This document shows positions 1 through 8,000 of a DNA stretch of 10,616 bases, in pieces (within the stretch, counting starts at the first letter, position 1; every line of letters starts with the position of its first letter). Location of the stretch: NCBI GenBank assembly GCA_937928475.1, contig CALFVE010000028.1:1-10616 (forward strand), in the 5' to 3' direction. Below the pieces are notes generated by a model, which was not told the origin of the DNA, searched no databases, and saw only the letters and a program-made list of their open reading frames with translations. Made by a program: the position numbers and the translations under genes. This DNA is from an uncultured bacterium (lineage in GTDB: Bacteria; Armatimonadota; Zipacnadia; Zipacnadales; Zipacnadaceae).

Positions 1-1
1 C

Positions 2-358
2 AAGCCCGGCTGGAGGCTGGACACCGTCTGGAATATCACGCCCGCCCCGCATAAGTTCATGACGGTGGGGATGCGGGTCTTCCCCCTGGCCGGCAAGCGC
101 TTCCTGGCTGTTTGGGATGCTGGCCTGCTGCGGATCGAGGGCTATCGGCTGGTGCCTCTGAGGATGGAACTGCTGCCGATCACCGACGAGCAGGGCATAA
201 CCTGGCATGTGGAGACGAAAGAGAAGCAGACCAGCGTCTACCGTTGGCCGCCGGCCGGGCTAGATGACCAGGGCGTTCCCGTCTATCGGGAGGCCGACAA
301 GCAACTGCTCGCCACTCTGGACACTAGTTGGAACGTGGCGCACAGCGTGCAGTTCTAG
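2..358 (+). CDS. 5' piece of an interrupted beta-propeller / CBM9-like protein gene (start outside window)
   Basis: The frame is open from base 2 and ends at an in-frame TAG (356-358), giving 118 residues. The true start lies upstream of the window; the first ATG in view (59) sits inside a continuous coding frame, so it is not a convincing start. The translation has alternating hydrophobic strands and short turns, for example GKRFLAVWDAGLLRIEGYRL, as expected for blades of a beta-propeller; no catalytic motif is visible. The same frame resumes after the TAG without any shift and continues with similar blade-like sequence (S-F-D-E-A-G-N-L-Y-I), so I read this as the upstream part of the gene at 413-1549. 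The family is not recognisable from this piece alone; the propeller assignment rests mainly on the downstream half. Confidence 0.6.
   Translation, partial: KPGWRLDTVWNITPAPHKFMTVGMRVFPLAGKRFLAVWDAGLLRIEGYRLVPLRMELLPITDEQGITWHVETKEKQTSVYRWPPAGLDDQGVPVYREADKQLLATLDTSWNVAHSVQF
356..358 (+). other. In-frame amber stop inside the propeller gene
   Basis: The codons read CAG TTC TAG AAC GTC TAT. Both flanks are in the same frame, and sense coding runs from base 2 up to the stop and from 359 to the TAA at 1547-1549. One base change (for example GAG, CAG or TGG to TAG) would explain it. TAG is not used as a sense codon elsewhere: the two other genes, nearly 3,000 codons together, contain no in-frame TAG. 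Global amber reassignment is therefore unlikely. Nonsense mutation, sequencing or assembly error, and site-specific readthrough remain possible. Confidence 0.85.
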
Positions 359-412
359 AACGTCTATCATCTCTCGCGCGCCTCGTTTGATGAGGCGGGC
401 AACCTGTACATC

Positions 413-1549
413 ATGGCCGGCGAGCCGGACGCTTCCGGGGGAGTGGGCTACTGGGAGCGCATGTACAAGCAGGCGTACCTTCAGAAGTACAACACGAAGG
501 GAAAACTGGTCTGGAATATCGGTCGCCACGCGGAGAGTTGGGCCAACCCGGGCGAGTTCTATATGCCTAACCGTGTCAATGTGCACCGGGGTTTCGCTTA
601 CGTTACGGATGTCTCCGGTCTGCTGTCCATCTTCGACCCCAACGGTCTGCTAGTGGCCTTCGAGATCAAGGACGCCTACCGGGGCCACAGCCTGGCCTCG
701 GATCTCTACGGCGGCGGCGGGGAGAGTTGGGTGGCGTATCCCTTCACCAACAGCCGCAACGGGAAGACCTACTACATCATTCAGGATCACGGCGAAGGGG
801 CATACCGGCTGTTCGAAGTGCAGGGACTGGACGCCCTGCAGACGTGGCAGGGCCAGGTGGAACTGGTGACCCCCGCGCCGGCCAAGCCGCGCGAGGCAGA
901 GCAGAAGCAACGCCTCTTCAGCGCCCAGATCTATCAGGCGCGCAAGGCCCCGAGCATTGACGGCGACCTGGCGCAATGGTCTGACACCGGCACCGAGACC
1001 CTGTGGATGAAAGAGGGCGACGCTACCCTGCCTCATGCCACCCTGCGCTATCGCTACGACAGCCGGAACCTGTATATTGCGGTCCATGTGCGCAATGACG
1101 ACAGCCCGGCGGTCAACGCCTACGCCGCCGACCGGGACCTCATGTGGCGCGCCGATGCGCTCGAACTCTATGTCGGCACCGATTTTTCCACCTGGCGGAA
1201 GAATCCATACACCGAGCACGATTTCCAGTTCATGTTTGCGGTGGGGGAGAAGATGACAGGAAGGGCATACTGCTGGACGAGACATGAGTGGGTAGAGGGC
1301 TCGCACTCGGCCTACCGGGTAGACCCCGACCGGCAGGGATATACGCTGGAGGGGGTGCTGCCCTGGGAGTACATGAAGTACGCGCCCCAGGCCGGCGACA
1401 AGTTGGGCTTCGACATGCGGGTGATGATGGGCAACGCCGACGGCACGCAGTTCGTGTCCAACCTGATCTGGTCAGCCACGAACACGGCCTTCAACCAAAA
1501 GAACGAATGGGGCATGGCCCTGCTGCAGGGCTTCTACGCCGAGCCCTAA
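413..1549 (+). CDS. Beta-propeller (NHL-like) plus CBM9-like sugar-binding protein, 3' piece
   Basis: The frame is open from 359; 413 is the first ATG after the internal TAG and lacks a convincing ribosome site, so it is a nominal start. Residues 1 to about 160 (counted from 413) look like the last blades of an NHL-type propeller, for example G-F-A-Y-V-T-D-V-S-G followed by L-S-I-F-D-P-N-G. Residues 169-378 match a CBM9-like module: S-I-D-G-D-L-A-Q-W (181-189), N-L-Y-I-A-V (219-224), W-R-A-D-A-L-E-L-Y (245-253), Y-T-L-E-G then a P-W-E motif (317-319), and a final strand ending shortly before the TAA. Modules of this family bind sugars and often sit at the ends of secreted glycan-active proteins, so a surface glycan-binding role is inferred. 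No active site was recognised. It lies 110 bases upstream of the lyase gene on the same strand. If the internal TAG is real, this half is silent or made only by reinitiation or readthrough. Confidence 0.75.
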   Translation: MAGEPDASGGVGYWERMYKQAYLQKYNTKGKLVWNIGRHAESWANPGEFYMPNRVNVHRGFAYVTDVSGLLSIFDPNGLLVAFEIKDAYRGHSLASDLYGGGGESWVAYPFTNSRNGKTYYIIQDHGEGAYRLFEVQGLDALQTWQGQVELVTPAPAKPREAEQKQRLFSAQIYQARKAPSIDGDLAQWSDTGTETLWMKEGDATLPHATLRYRYDSRNLYIAVHVRNDDSPAVNAYAADRDLMWRADALELYVGTDFSTWRKNPYTEHDFQFMFAVGEKMTGRAYCWTRHEWVEGSHSAYRVDPDRQGYTLEGVLPWEYMKYAPQAGDKLGFDMRVMMGNADGTQFVSNLIWSATNTAFNQKNEWGMALLQGFYAEP

Positions 1550-1645
1550 CGGGAATTGGAATGGCAGGTGTCTCTGGTCTGGGGACCTGTGGACCTCGGT
1601 TGCGGATGGCCGCATCGCCTCGACACACTTGCCCTCTGCCGTGCC

Positions 1646-1651
1646 AAGGAG
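1646..1651 (+). promoter_or_regulatory. Ribosome binding site for the lyase gene
   Basis: AAGGAG lies 8 bases before the ATG at 1660. The in-frame ATG at 1654 is only 2 bases away, which is too close, so this site favours 1660. That choice also places a hydrophobic signal sequence right at the N-terminus. Confidence 0.65.
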
Positions 1652-1659
1652 TGATGATT

Positions 1660-4600
1660 ATGCGGTCGTTGCTCCCCATGCTACTGTCCCTGCTTCTCTC
1701 GGCCGGGTGCGCTACGTCGGCGACGGTGCAACATCCTAACCTGCTGCTTAATCGCGAAGAGATCGAGTTAGTGAAGGAGAAGATCGCCAAGTACCCCTGG
1801 GCAGCGGCGGCGTTGGAGGAGACGAAAAAACACGCGCTGGGCGGGCGCGAGTACGGCACGTTTCCATACGACACGTACTGGGAGTTGTGCTTCCTCGACC
1901 AGGCGCTTTACTACGCCTTTACCGGGGACAGAGACTTTGCCGATCGGGCGCGCGGGCATCTGTTGGGAAGCGCGCGCTCGATGACGCCGGGCCTGGAGAC
2001 GGTAGACCTCGCCGCCCAGCCGGAGTACGGCGCCTGGGGCAACTGGGGAGCGGTCGCCTGGGCCTATGACCTCATCTACGACACTTGTTCAGAAGACGAG
2101 CGGGCGGAGATCGAGCGCTGGCTTCGGCTGGTCGCGCAAGTGATCATTGAAGGGGACAAGCGTCATACCACCACGCCCAACTTGATCTTCGGCAAGCACG
2201 CCAACCTCGGCCTCATCGGCTACTGCTTGGGCGACCAGGAGATCATTGATTGGGCCCTGAGCGATCCCGGTTCCTTTGGCCCGCACAAAGGCGGCTTCTA
2301 CGCGGTCTTGGACAGCATGGTCAACGACGGGCATTTCTGGGCGGAGGCGCCCATCTATGCCTTAGTCTACGACGTCAACTTGATGCTGGCCCTGGCCGAG
2401 GCGTCGCGGCACTGTGGTGGCCCCGACCTGTATCACTATGTCTCGCCGAAGAGCGGCGCCTCCATCAAGTCGGTAATTGACGGCTACCTTCTGATGGGCT
2501 ATCCGCTGGAGCGCACGGGTATCGGGCCGGGAATGCTCCGCTTTGCCACCTTCGGGGACGGGGGAACCTCGTTTGACCCCAGCGGCACTTCGGGGAAGGA
2601 CCCAGAGACGCTGACCGGGAGTTACTTTCTCACCGCTCTCGAGATTGCCTATGCGCGCTATCGGGATCCCGCCTACGCCTGGGTGTTGAGCCTGGCGGCT
2701 GAGCGGGCTGTTCCCGGTTGGCTGGGCCGAGCGCCCTGGGGCTATGCCGCGCTCTCTCACGGCGAGCCGCTGTCGGAGAATCCGACCCCTCCACCCGCGC
2801 CCAGCGGCGTCTACCCACAGCAAGGCTTCGCCATGCTCCGCGCCGACGAGACGCCGGCCTACTGGACCTCTGGTGCTCTCGCAGCCATGGTGCGCCTGGG
2901 CACCGCCATCGGTCACGGGCACCAGGACTACTACGCCCTGGTGCTGCATGGCAAGGGACGTCTGCTCTATCCGGACGTCAACGTCATCCAGTACGAGCCA
3001 CGCGAACTGGGCTGGACCCACGAGGGAATCGCGCACTCAACGCTGCTGGTGGACCGCCAGTCTCCGCGGCCAGGGCCTTTCACCACCCGGCACGACTTCA
3101 ACCCGGATGTGAAGTTCTTCGCCGTTACTGGCACTGCCTACCCGGGCGTGACCCAGACGCGGCGCCTGCTTCTCACCAGAGATTACTTGGCGGACGTATT
3201 CCACGCGGCCGACAAAGCCAAGACTCCTCATACCTTCGACTGGGTGGTGCACGGCCTGGGGCGGCTTTACCCTGGGAATCCCAGTGCCTTTGAGCCCAGC
3301 GAAGCGCTGCGGCCTGAGTACCGCTGGATCGAAGAAGAGCGCAGCCGCACGACCGACAACACCTGGCAGGCAGACTGGATTCAACGCACCGGGGGCCTGA
3401 TCGAGGGCCGCCAGTTTGGCCCGGAGTGGTTCAATACGGAGGTGGGCGTGCGCCTGACCATGCTGGGCGCCCAGGACACCCAGGTCTACTGCGGCGACGG
3501 GCCGATTACGCACGCGCCTCCCTTCGGTCGCCTTGAGGGTCAGCCGGAGCCGGCGGTACCCCTAGTCCTCGCTCGCCGGACTGGGACCTCGGTCACCTTC
3601 GCCGCCTTGCACGAGCCATATCAGGGCTCACCGAAACTGCGCCACTTTCGCAGGGTGGCGGAGAGCGAAGACGGCCTGGTCATGGCCGTGGAGAGGCCCG
3701 ATTGCACCGACTACCTCTGCATAGGCTTGGACGATCAACGCCACACCTTGGCTGCCGCCGACGGGGAGGTTTTCGTTTTCGACGATTACGGATACCTGCG
3801 TCTCGCGCAGGGACAGCCGGTTCTGCGTGGTGGGCTGAGAGCGTTCCGCATAAGGGCCGACCGCTTTAGGGGCGACCGCCTGCTGGTCAACGACCGGCTC
3901 GTGACTTTGCGCAGAGCCGGGGCTTTCTGCGACTACGGCAGACTTCCGGAGCCTCTGCCGGCCCCGGCGCTCTCGCCGGGAGGAGAGAATCCGCAGGAAC
4001 ACGCTGCGGCCTTACATTATTGGTTCCTACCCGAAGAAGTACACCTCTCGGCGCTGAAGGAGAGCGATTCCCGTCAGACTGTGCTGCACTTGCGTTGCGT
4101 AGGGCCGGGAACAGTCAGTGGCCGGCTCCGGATCACGGCGCCGGCGGGTCTTCGCGTGGAGCCCTCGGTGGTCGAGATTCCCCGGCTAGCCGAGGGCCGG
4201 GAGCAAACGGTGCCGCTCATCGTGACCAAGAGCGGCCCTCTGAAAAAGGGCCTGTATCCGCCGCAGGTCAGCCCCGACGGGGGCCTGCGAGCGGTCACGG
4301 CGGCGTTGCTGATTTCTGTGGGCGTGGTCATCACGCCGGACCGGCGCCACCCGGAGCAGCCCCAGTACGTGGTGCGCGCGCCCGGTTATACCACGCAGGT
4401 GGATGAGCACAGCGGCGTCTCCTTCTATCTGCTTGATGCCGACGGTCGTCGGCGCTTCGGGCGGTTCTACGGGAACTTCGCTTTCGGCTTCCCGGGCATA
4501 GAGGGGGTTCTGCAGTACCGCACGCCGTGCAAGTCCGTCCTGGCTGGCGAGGGCGAAATGACCATCGTCACCGAGCAGGCGCAGCTGCATTACGCCTTTG

Positions 4601-4914
4601 ACGAAGAGCGCATCATCTACTCTGTCGTGCCGCCGTCTGACCCGGACAGGGTGTGGAAAATATGGCTGGGCACGTTCGACATCTTGGAGAACCCCCTCCG
4701 TAAGAGCCGGGAGGGGGAGGGAACAAACGGTGGCGCCGAGACGTACTTCTTGCCCCATCCTGTCTTCCGACAGGGCATGCTCATCACTTTGCCGCCGGGG
4801 ACCGAGCTTACCTACCCCAAAGGCTACGGCTATGCCGTGAGTTTCCCGCTGCAGACCGGCAAGCAAGTCGTGATACAGTTCCTGAGCCGGCAGGAGTGGG
4901 AGGCGTCGGGCTGA
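1660..4914 (+). CDS. Heparinase II/III-like polysaccharide lyase, probable lipoprotein
   Basis: The protein has 1,084 residues and ends at TGA. Residues 1-17 form a short signal ending in L-S-A-G-C, a plausible lipobox with Cys17, so membrane anchoring is likely. Residues about 30-380 are rich in helices and aromatic residues, like the alpha/alpha toroid of heparinase II/III and alginate lyase families. They include G-K-H-A-N (His180) and N-D-G-H-F-W-A-E-A-P-I-Y (223-233). From about 383 a beta-sandwich follows with the family signature G-H-G-H-Q-D-Y-Y (418-425) and A-H-S-T-L-L-V-D (458-465). By analogy with heparinase II (His202, Tyr257, His406), His180, Tyr233 or Tyr238, and His419 or His421 are candidate catalytic residues; this mapping is inference. 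Such enzymes cleave uronic-acid-containing polysaccharides by beta-elimination; the actual substrate cannot be told. Residues about 808-887 resemble a NEW3-type beta-sandwich, and about 890-1084 is an unrecognised beta-rich domain, making the protein longer than typical single lyases. A longer frame reaching back to 1288 overlaps the upstream gene and is not believed. Confidence 0.82.
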   Translation: MRSLLPMLLSLLLSAGCATSATVQHPNLLLNREEIELVKEKIAKYPWAAAALEETKKHALGGREYGTFPYDTYWELCFLDQALYYAFTGDRDFADRARGHLLGSARSMTPGLETVDLAAQPEYGAWGNWGAVAWAYDLIYDTCSEDERAEIERWLRLVAQVIIEGDKRHTTTPNLIFGKHANLGLIGYCLGDQEIIDWALSDPGSFGPHKGGFYAVLDSMVNDGHFWAEAPIYALVYDVNLMLALAEASRHCGGPDLYHYVSPKSGASIKSVIDGYLLMGYPLERTGIGPGMLRFATFGDGGTSFDPSGTSGKDPETLTGSYFLTALEIAYARYRDPAYAWVLSLAAERAVPGWLGRAPWGYAALSHGEPLSENPTPPPAPSGVYPQQGFAMLRADETPAYWTSGALAAMVRLGTAIGHGHQDYYALVLHGKGRLLYPDVNVIQYEPRELGWTHEGIAHSTLLVDRQSPRPGPFTTRHDFNPDVKFFAVTGTAYPGVTQTRRLLLTRDYLADVFHAADKAKTPHTFDWVVHGLGRLYPGNPSAFEPSEALRPEYRWIEEERSRTTDNTWQADWIQRTGGLIEGRQFGPEWFNTEVGVRLTMLGAQDTQVYCGDGPITHAPPFGRLEGQPEPAVPLVLARRTGTSVTFAALHEPYQGSPKLRHFRRVAESEDGLVMAVERPDCTDYLCIGLDDQRHTLAAADGEVFVFDDYGYLRLAQGQPVLRGGLRAFRIRADRFRGDRLLVNDRLVTLRRAGAFCDYGRLPEPLPAPALSPGGENPQEHAAALHYWFLPEEVHLSALKESDSRQTVLHLRCVGPGTVSGRLRITAPAGLRVEPSVVEIPRLAEGREQTVPLIVTKSGPLKKGLYPPQVSPDGGLRAVTAALLISVGVVITPDRRHPEQPQYVVRAPGYTTQVDEHSGVSFYLLDADGRRRFGRFYGNFAFGFPGIEGVLQYRTPCKSVLAGEGEMTIVTEQAQLHYAFDEERIIYSVVPPSDPDRVWKIWLGTFDILENPLRKSREGEGTNGGAETYFLPHPVFRQGMLITLPPGTELTYPKGYGYAVSFPLQTGKQVVIQFLSRQEWEASG
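4692..4717 (+). repeat. GC-rich inverted repeat (8-bp stem, 10-base loop) inside the lyase gene
   Basis: CCCCCTCC (4692-4699) pairs perfectly with GGAGGGGG (4710-4717) around a 10-base loop. It encodes the charged, low-complexity stretch P-L-R-K-S-R-E-G-E-G in the C-terminal domain. The C-tract/G-tract hairpin style resembles short dispersed hairpin repeats seen between genes in some GC-rich bacteria, but only one copy was noticed here. An 8-bp stem can arise by chance in a GC-rich window of this size. Confidence 0.4.
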
Positions 4915-5022
4915 CCTCCGGGAACCGGCTGTCAGATGAGTCGGGCGAGGATGCCGCGCGCCCTACCCGGCGCTCGCGCTCTCGCCGTACTCCTCGTTCA
5001 GTGGAGCGTCCGATGAGTCCAG

Positions 5023-5028
5023 AGGAGG
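5023..5028 (+). promoter_or_regulatory. Ribosome binding site for the giant gene
   Basis: A perfect AGGAGG lies 7 bases before the ATG at 5036. Together with the signal peptide that begins exactly there, it fixes the start of the last gene. Confidence 0.85.
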
Positions 5029-5035
5029 GATTGCG

Positions 5036-8000
5036 ATGCGTTGCTCCCTGATTTGCGCTGCCTTGCTCGCGGCGGTTTGTCTGCTGGCGGCAGGGCAAGC
5101 GTACGCAGTTACTCTCGAGATCCGCTTGGTAAGAGCCGAGGCGCCGACGGAACTGATCTCCGCCGGTTACTCCGAGACAGGCGCCCTCCCCGGCGGATAC
5201 GTGGACCGGTGCGAGATCTTCGTAGACGGCGCCAATATCTGCAAGCCTTTCAGTCAGCCGGGCGAAAGGCTCCGACAGGCGACCATAGCGGTAGAGGTTC
5301 AGCCGGGCGAGCATCTTCTCCAGCCCGGGGCCCAGAAGTTTGCGGTTGCGCAAGACGGCATGATCGCGACCACCGCCCCCGGGCTGAAGGCGCAAGGCAA
5401 TCGCCTGGACGTTCTGATGGCGCCGCTGAACTTGGAGACTTGGGACCTAGAGAGCAACGCGGTCGGGCAGCCTGCGATTCTGCAACCGGCGCTGCAGGCG
5501 GAGAACCTGCGGGTCTTTGACCGCCCCTGGCACTGGCCGCCGCAGTATCCGGCCCGCGCTCGCATCTACCTGCCCGTCGGCAGCACGGTAACGCTGCTCC
5601 CCCAGGGTGCCGAGATTGAGGTCGGACAGCAAGGAGCGTCGGTGAAGGACGACCCTTCTCACTCGCTTCAAGTGCGCGCCGGGCAGGTGCTGGTGGGAAT
5701 GACGCCGATGCGCTTCACGGTGCAGCAGCGCTCGCACCTGGAGGGCCGAGGCAGCGCTCTGCAGCTGCAAGGCAACGGGATGAACCAAGGCCAGGACGCC
5801 ATCTACCAGTGGGGCGCGGCCAGTTGCGACTATAAGTGGCTGCTGCCCTGGGCCCCGCAGCGTTTCTCAGTACAGGTTACGCAGAGCCCCCACGGAGCAG
5901 GGCGCATCAAACCAGGAACCCCCCTGGGCCCGGCTCTTGCCGTGAACACACGCGATCTCCCCTACGCCAGTCTGCTCGTCTGCCGGCTGAGTGAACTAAA
6001 CGAGGACGCCGTTATCCTTTACGTGGCTCTCCCTCGGCTCAAGTACCAGGCCGGCGACGAGGTAGTTTTCGATCTTATCTATCGAGGCGACAACGAACCC
6101 ACGGCCCTGCGCGACCCGGAGATGGGAGCCTATCTCCGTCCTGAAATCATCTCGACCGTGGGCGAGCCTCAATGGCGCCGCCTAGACTTGGGGCGGGCTG
6201 GAGAGCAGTGGCGGCTTACGCTACCTAGCGACATGCCCACCGATCGCTATCGGCTGCGGCTCTGTGCGGACGAAGCAGCGCGCCTGGGCCCGGAAAGCCA
6301 TGTGCACCGGGACTTCGTGATCGGAGTGGCAAATCCGGCCCAGCCGGCCGCGGTGACGTTGTTCCTTCCGGCCCAGCGGGGTACGTTCGTTGCGGGCGAG
6401 GAGATTGAGGTGCAGGCTGCCGTCGTGACCCGGCAGAACCTCACCGGGACGCTGCGCCTGCGACTGCAAGGCGAGAACCTAGACCGGCGCTTCGGGGCAA
6501 TCCCTTCGCGGCAGTTCGCGTTCGGCCGGACCGCGGCCGGTTGGGTGCTCCCGGAGAGTCTCAGCGGAGTGCTCAAGCCGGGCACCTACCGGCTCAGCGT
6601 GGAGTTGGCCGATGCGCGCGGTCAGCTAGTCGGCGAGTCGCCGCCCGTCGAGTTCGTCATCGTTTCCGGAATCCACCAGAGCCTTTTCCCAGCGCATGCC
6701 GACTGTTACGGGAATGGTTGGCTGGGCACCTGGCTTGGCGGGCAGACGGATGTGCTGGACTCGAATCGCTCGATGGAGGAGGGAGCGCGCCAGATCTTCG
6801 GCCTCGGCCTGGCTATGCTCCGGTTCGACGGCTGGTATCAGACCCTTCCCAGCGGAGCGCCTTCGCCGCAGGAGGCCGAGGTACAGACCTCCGGCGCGGT
6901 CTCGCGCCCAGTGCTGCCAGATGACCCCGACTTGCCGGCGGTGGAGGGGACCCTGGTACCCAAGTGGCTCTGGCGGTCATTTGACTATGCGCTGCGCTAT
7001 CGCACTGCCCTGCTGCCCAGCCTGATGCCTGGCGACGGGCCGCGGGTGGAGACCGAGATACCCGACCTGCTTGCTCAGCAGCGCCGGCATGTGCGGCTGA
7101 TGACCCAGTACCTGCGCCGCTACCCCAACTTCGCCGGCATTTCCTATTCCCACTGGAGCGGGCCCTCTTACACTGGGACGGTGGGCGGCACCACCAACCC
7201 GCCGCCCGAAGAGGTCGTCAGGGCCACTCGGCAGGCCATCTGGGACGAGTTCTGCCACCGGTACGGCTTCCAGGGCGAGGTGCCCACGGCCTGGTACTCT
7301 TTGGGCACGCCCTCCGGCGGCGGCGCCACGCCGCAGAATCGGGATCTGTGGGAGAAATGGGTGCGCTTCGTCAATGAACTGCTCCCGCGCGTGCACGCGG
7401 ACTGGGGCAAGGCGGCGAGCCAGGTCTGGCCGCTGCTCATCAACACCGACTCGCGTGGCGCGCCGGGGTTCTGGGCCGGCCCCCGCCAGGCCTATGACGC
7501 CTATCCTCACGGTAACCATCTGATGACGACGAGCGGCCTGAACACCATCGAGGCGGTGACCAACGACGACTGGGGCATTGAACCGTACGCGCTGTCCGTC
7601 GAGGGGGATATCTTCGGCTTTGGCTGGAAGCAGAACAAGCCCGTATGGGTAAGCGGCTGGGCGCACTACGGCACCGCCCGGACCGAGTATATGCGCTTCG
7701 CGCTGGAGACCCTGGCCACCGGCGCCATCCCCTCGCTGTACGGCGCCTCCCTGGCCCCGGTGTTCACTGCCAGCACCAGCTGGGAGTGGACCCACCAGAA
7801 CTGGGGCCGCCGCCAGGCGGCTGAGCGCGTGATGCAAGTGCTTAGCGCCTACGGCGACTGGACGCGGGCTTTTGCCATCGAGCGACCGGTCGGCGTTTTT
7901 GCCTCCTTCACCCAGTGTGCCTTGACCGAGGGCCGCACCGGCTACGCCCAGGCTACCCGGCATGGCGCGGCCATCTATCAGGCCTTTGTCACCTGTCTGC

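Noticed and set aside
356..358. Genome-wide reassignment of TAG as a sense codon
   Set aside because: No other in-frame TAG occurs in nearly 3,000 codons of the two downstream genes.
1601..1614. Small hairpin TGCGG-ATGG-CCGCA in the gap before the lyase gene
   Set aside because: Only 5 base pairs and no T-run after it, so it does not support a terminator or riboswitch.
1288..1659. Longer N-terminus for the lyase starting at 1288 or 1561
   Set aside because: The 1288 start overlaps the upstream CBM9-like coding frame and yields low-complexity Arg/Gly/Ala sequence. Both starts would bury the signal sequence; 1660 has a correctly spaced AAGGAG.
2362..3036. Antisense open frame of 224 codons opposite the lyase
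   Set aside because: Shadow of the lyase frame across its conserved signature region; no independent start signal or domain.
4161..4197. Inverted repeat GCCCTCGG / CCGAGGGC in the lyase gene
   Set aside because: An 8-bp stem around a 21-base loop in ordinary coding sequence; several such stems are expected by chance at this base composition.
4944..4986. Possible terminator between the lyase and the giant gene (GGCGAG paired with CTCGCC)
   Set aside because: Six base pairs with a loop of about 31 bases and no following T-tract; too weak to call.
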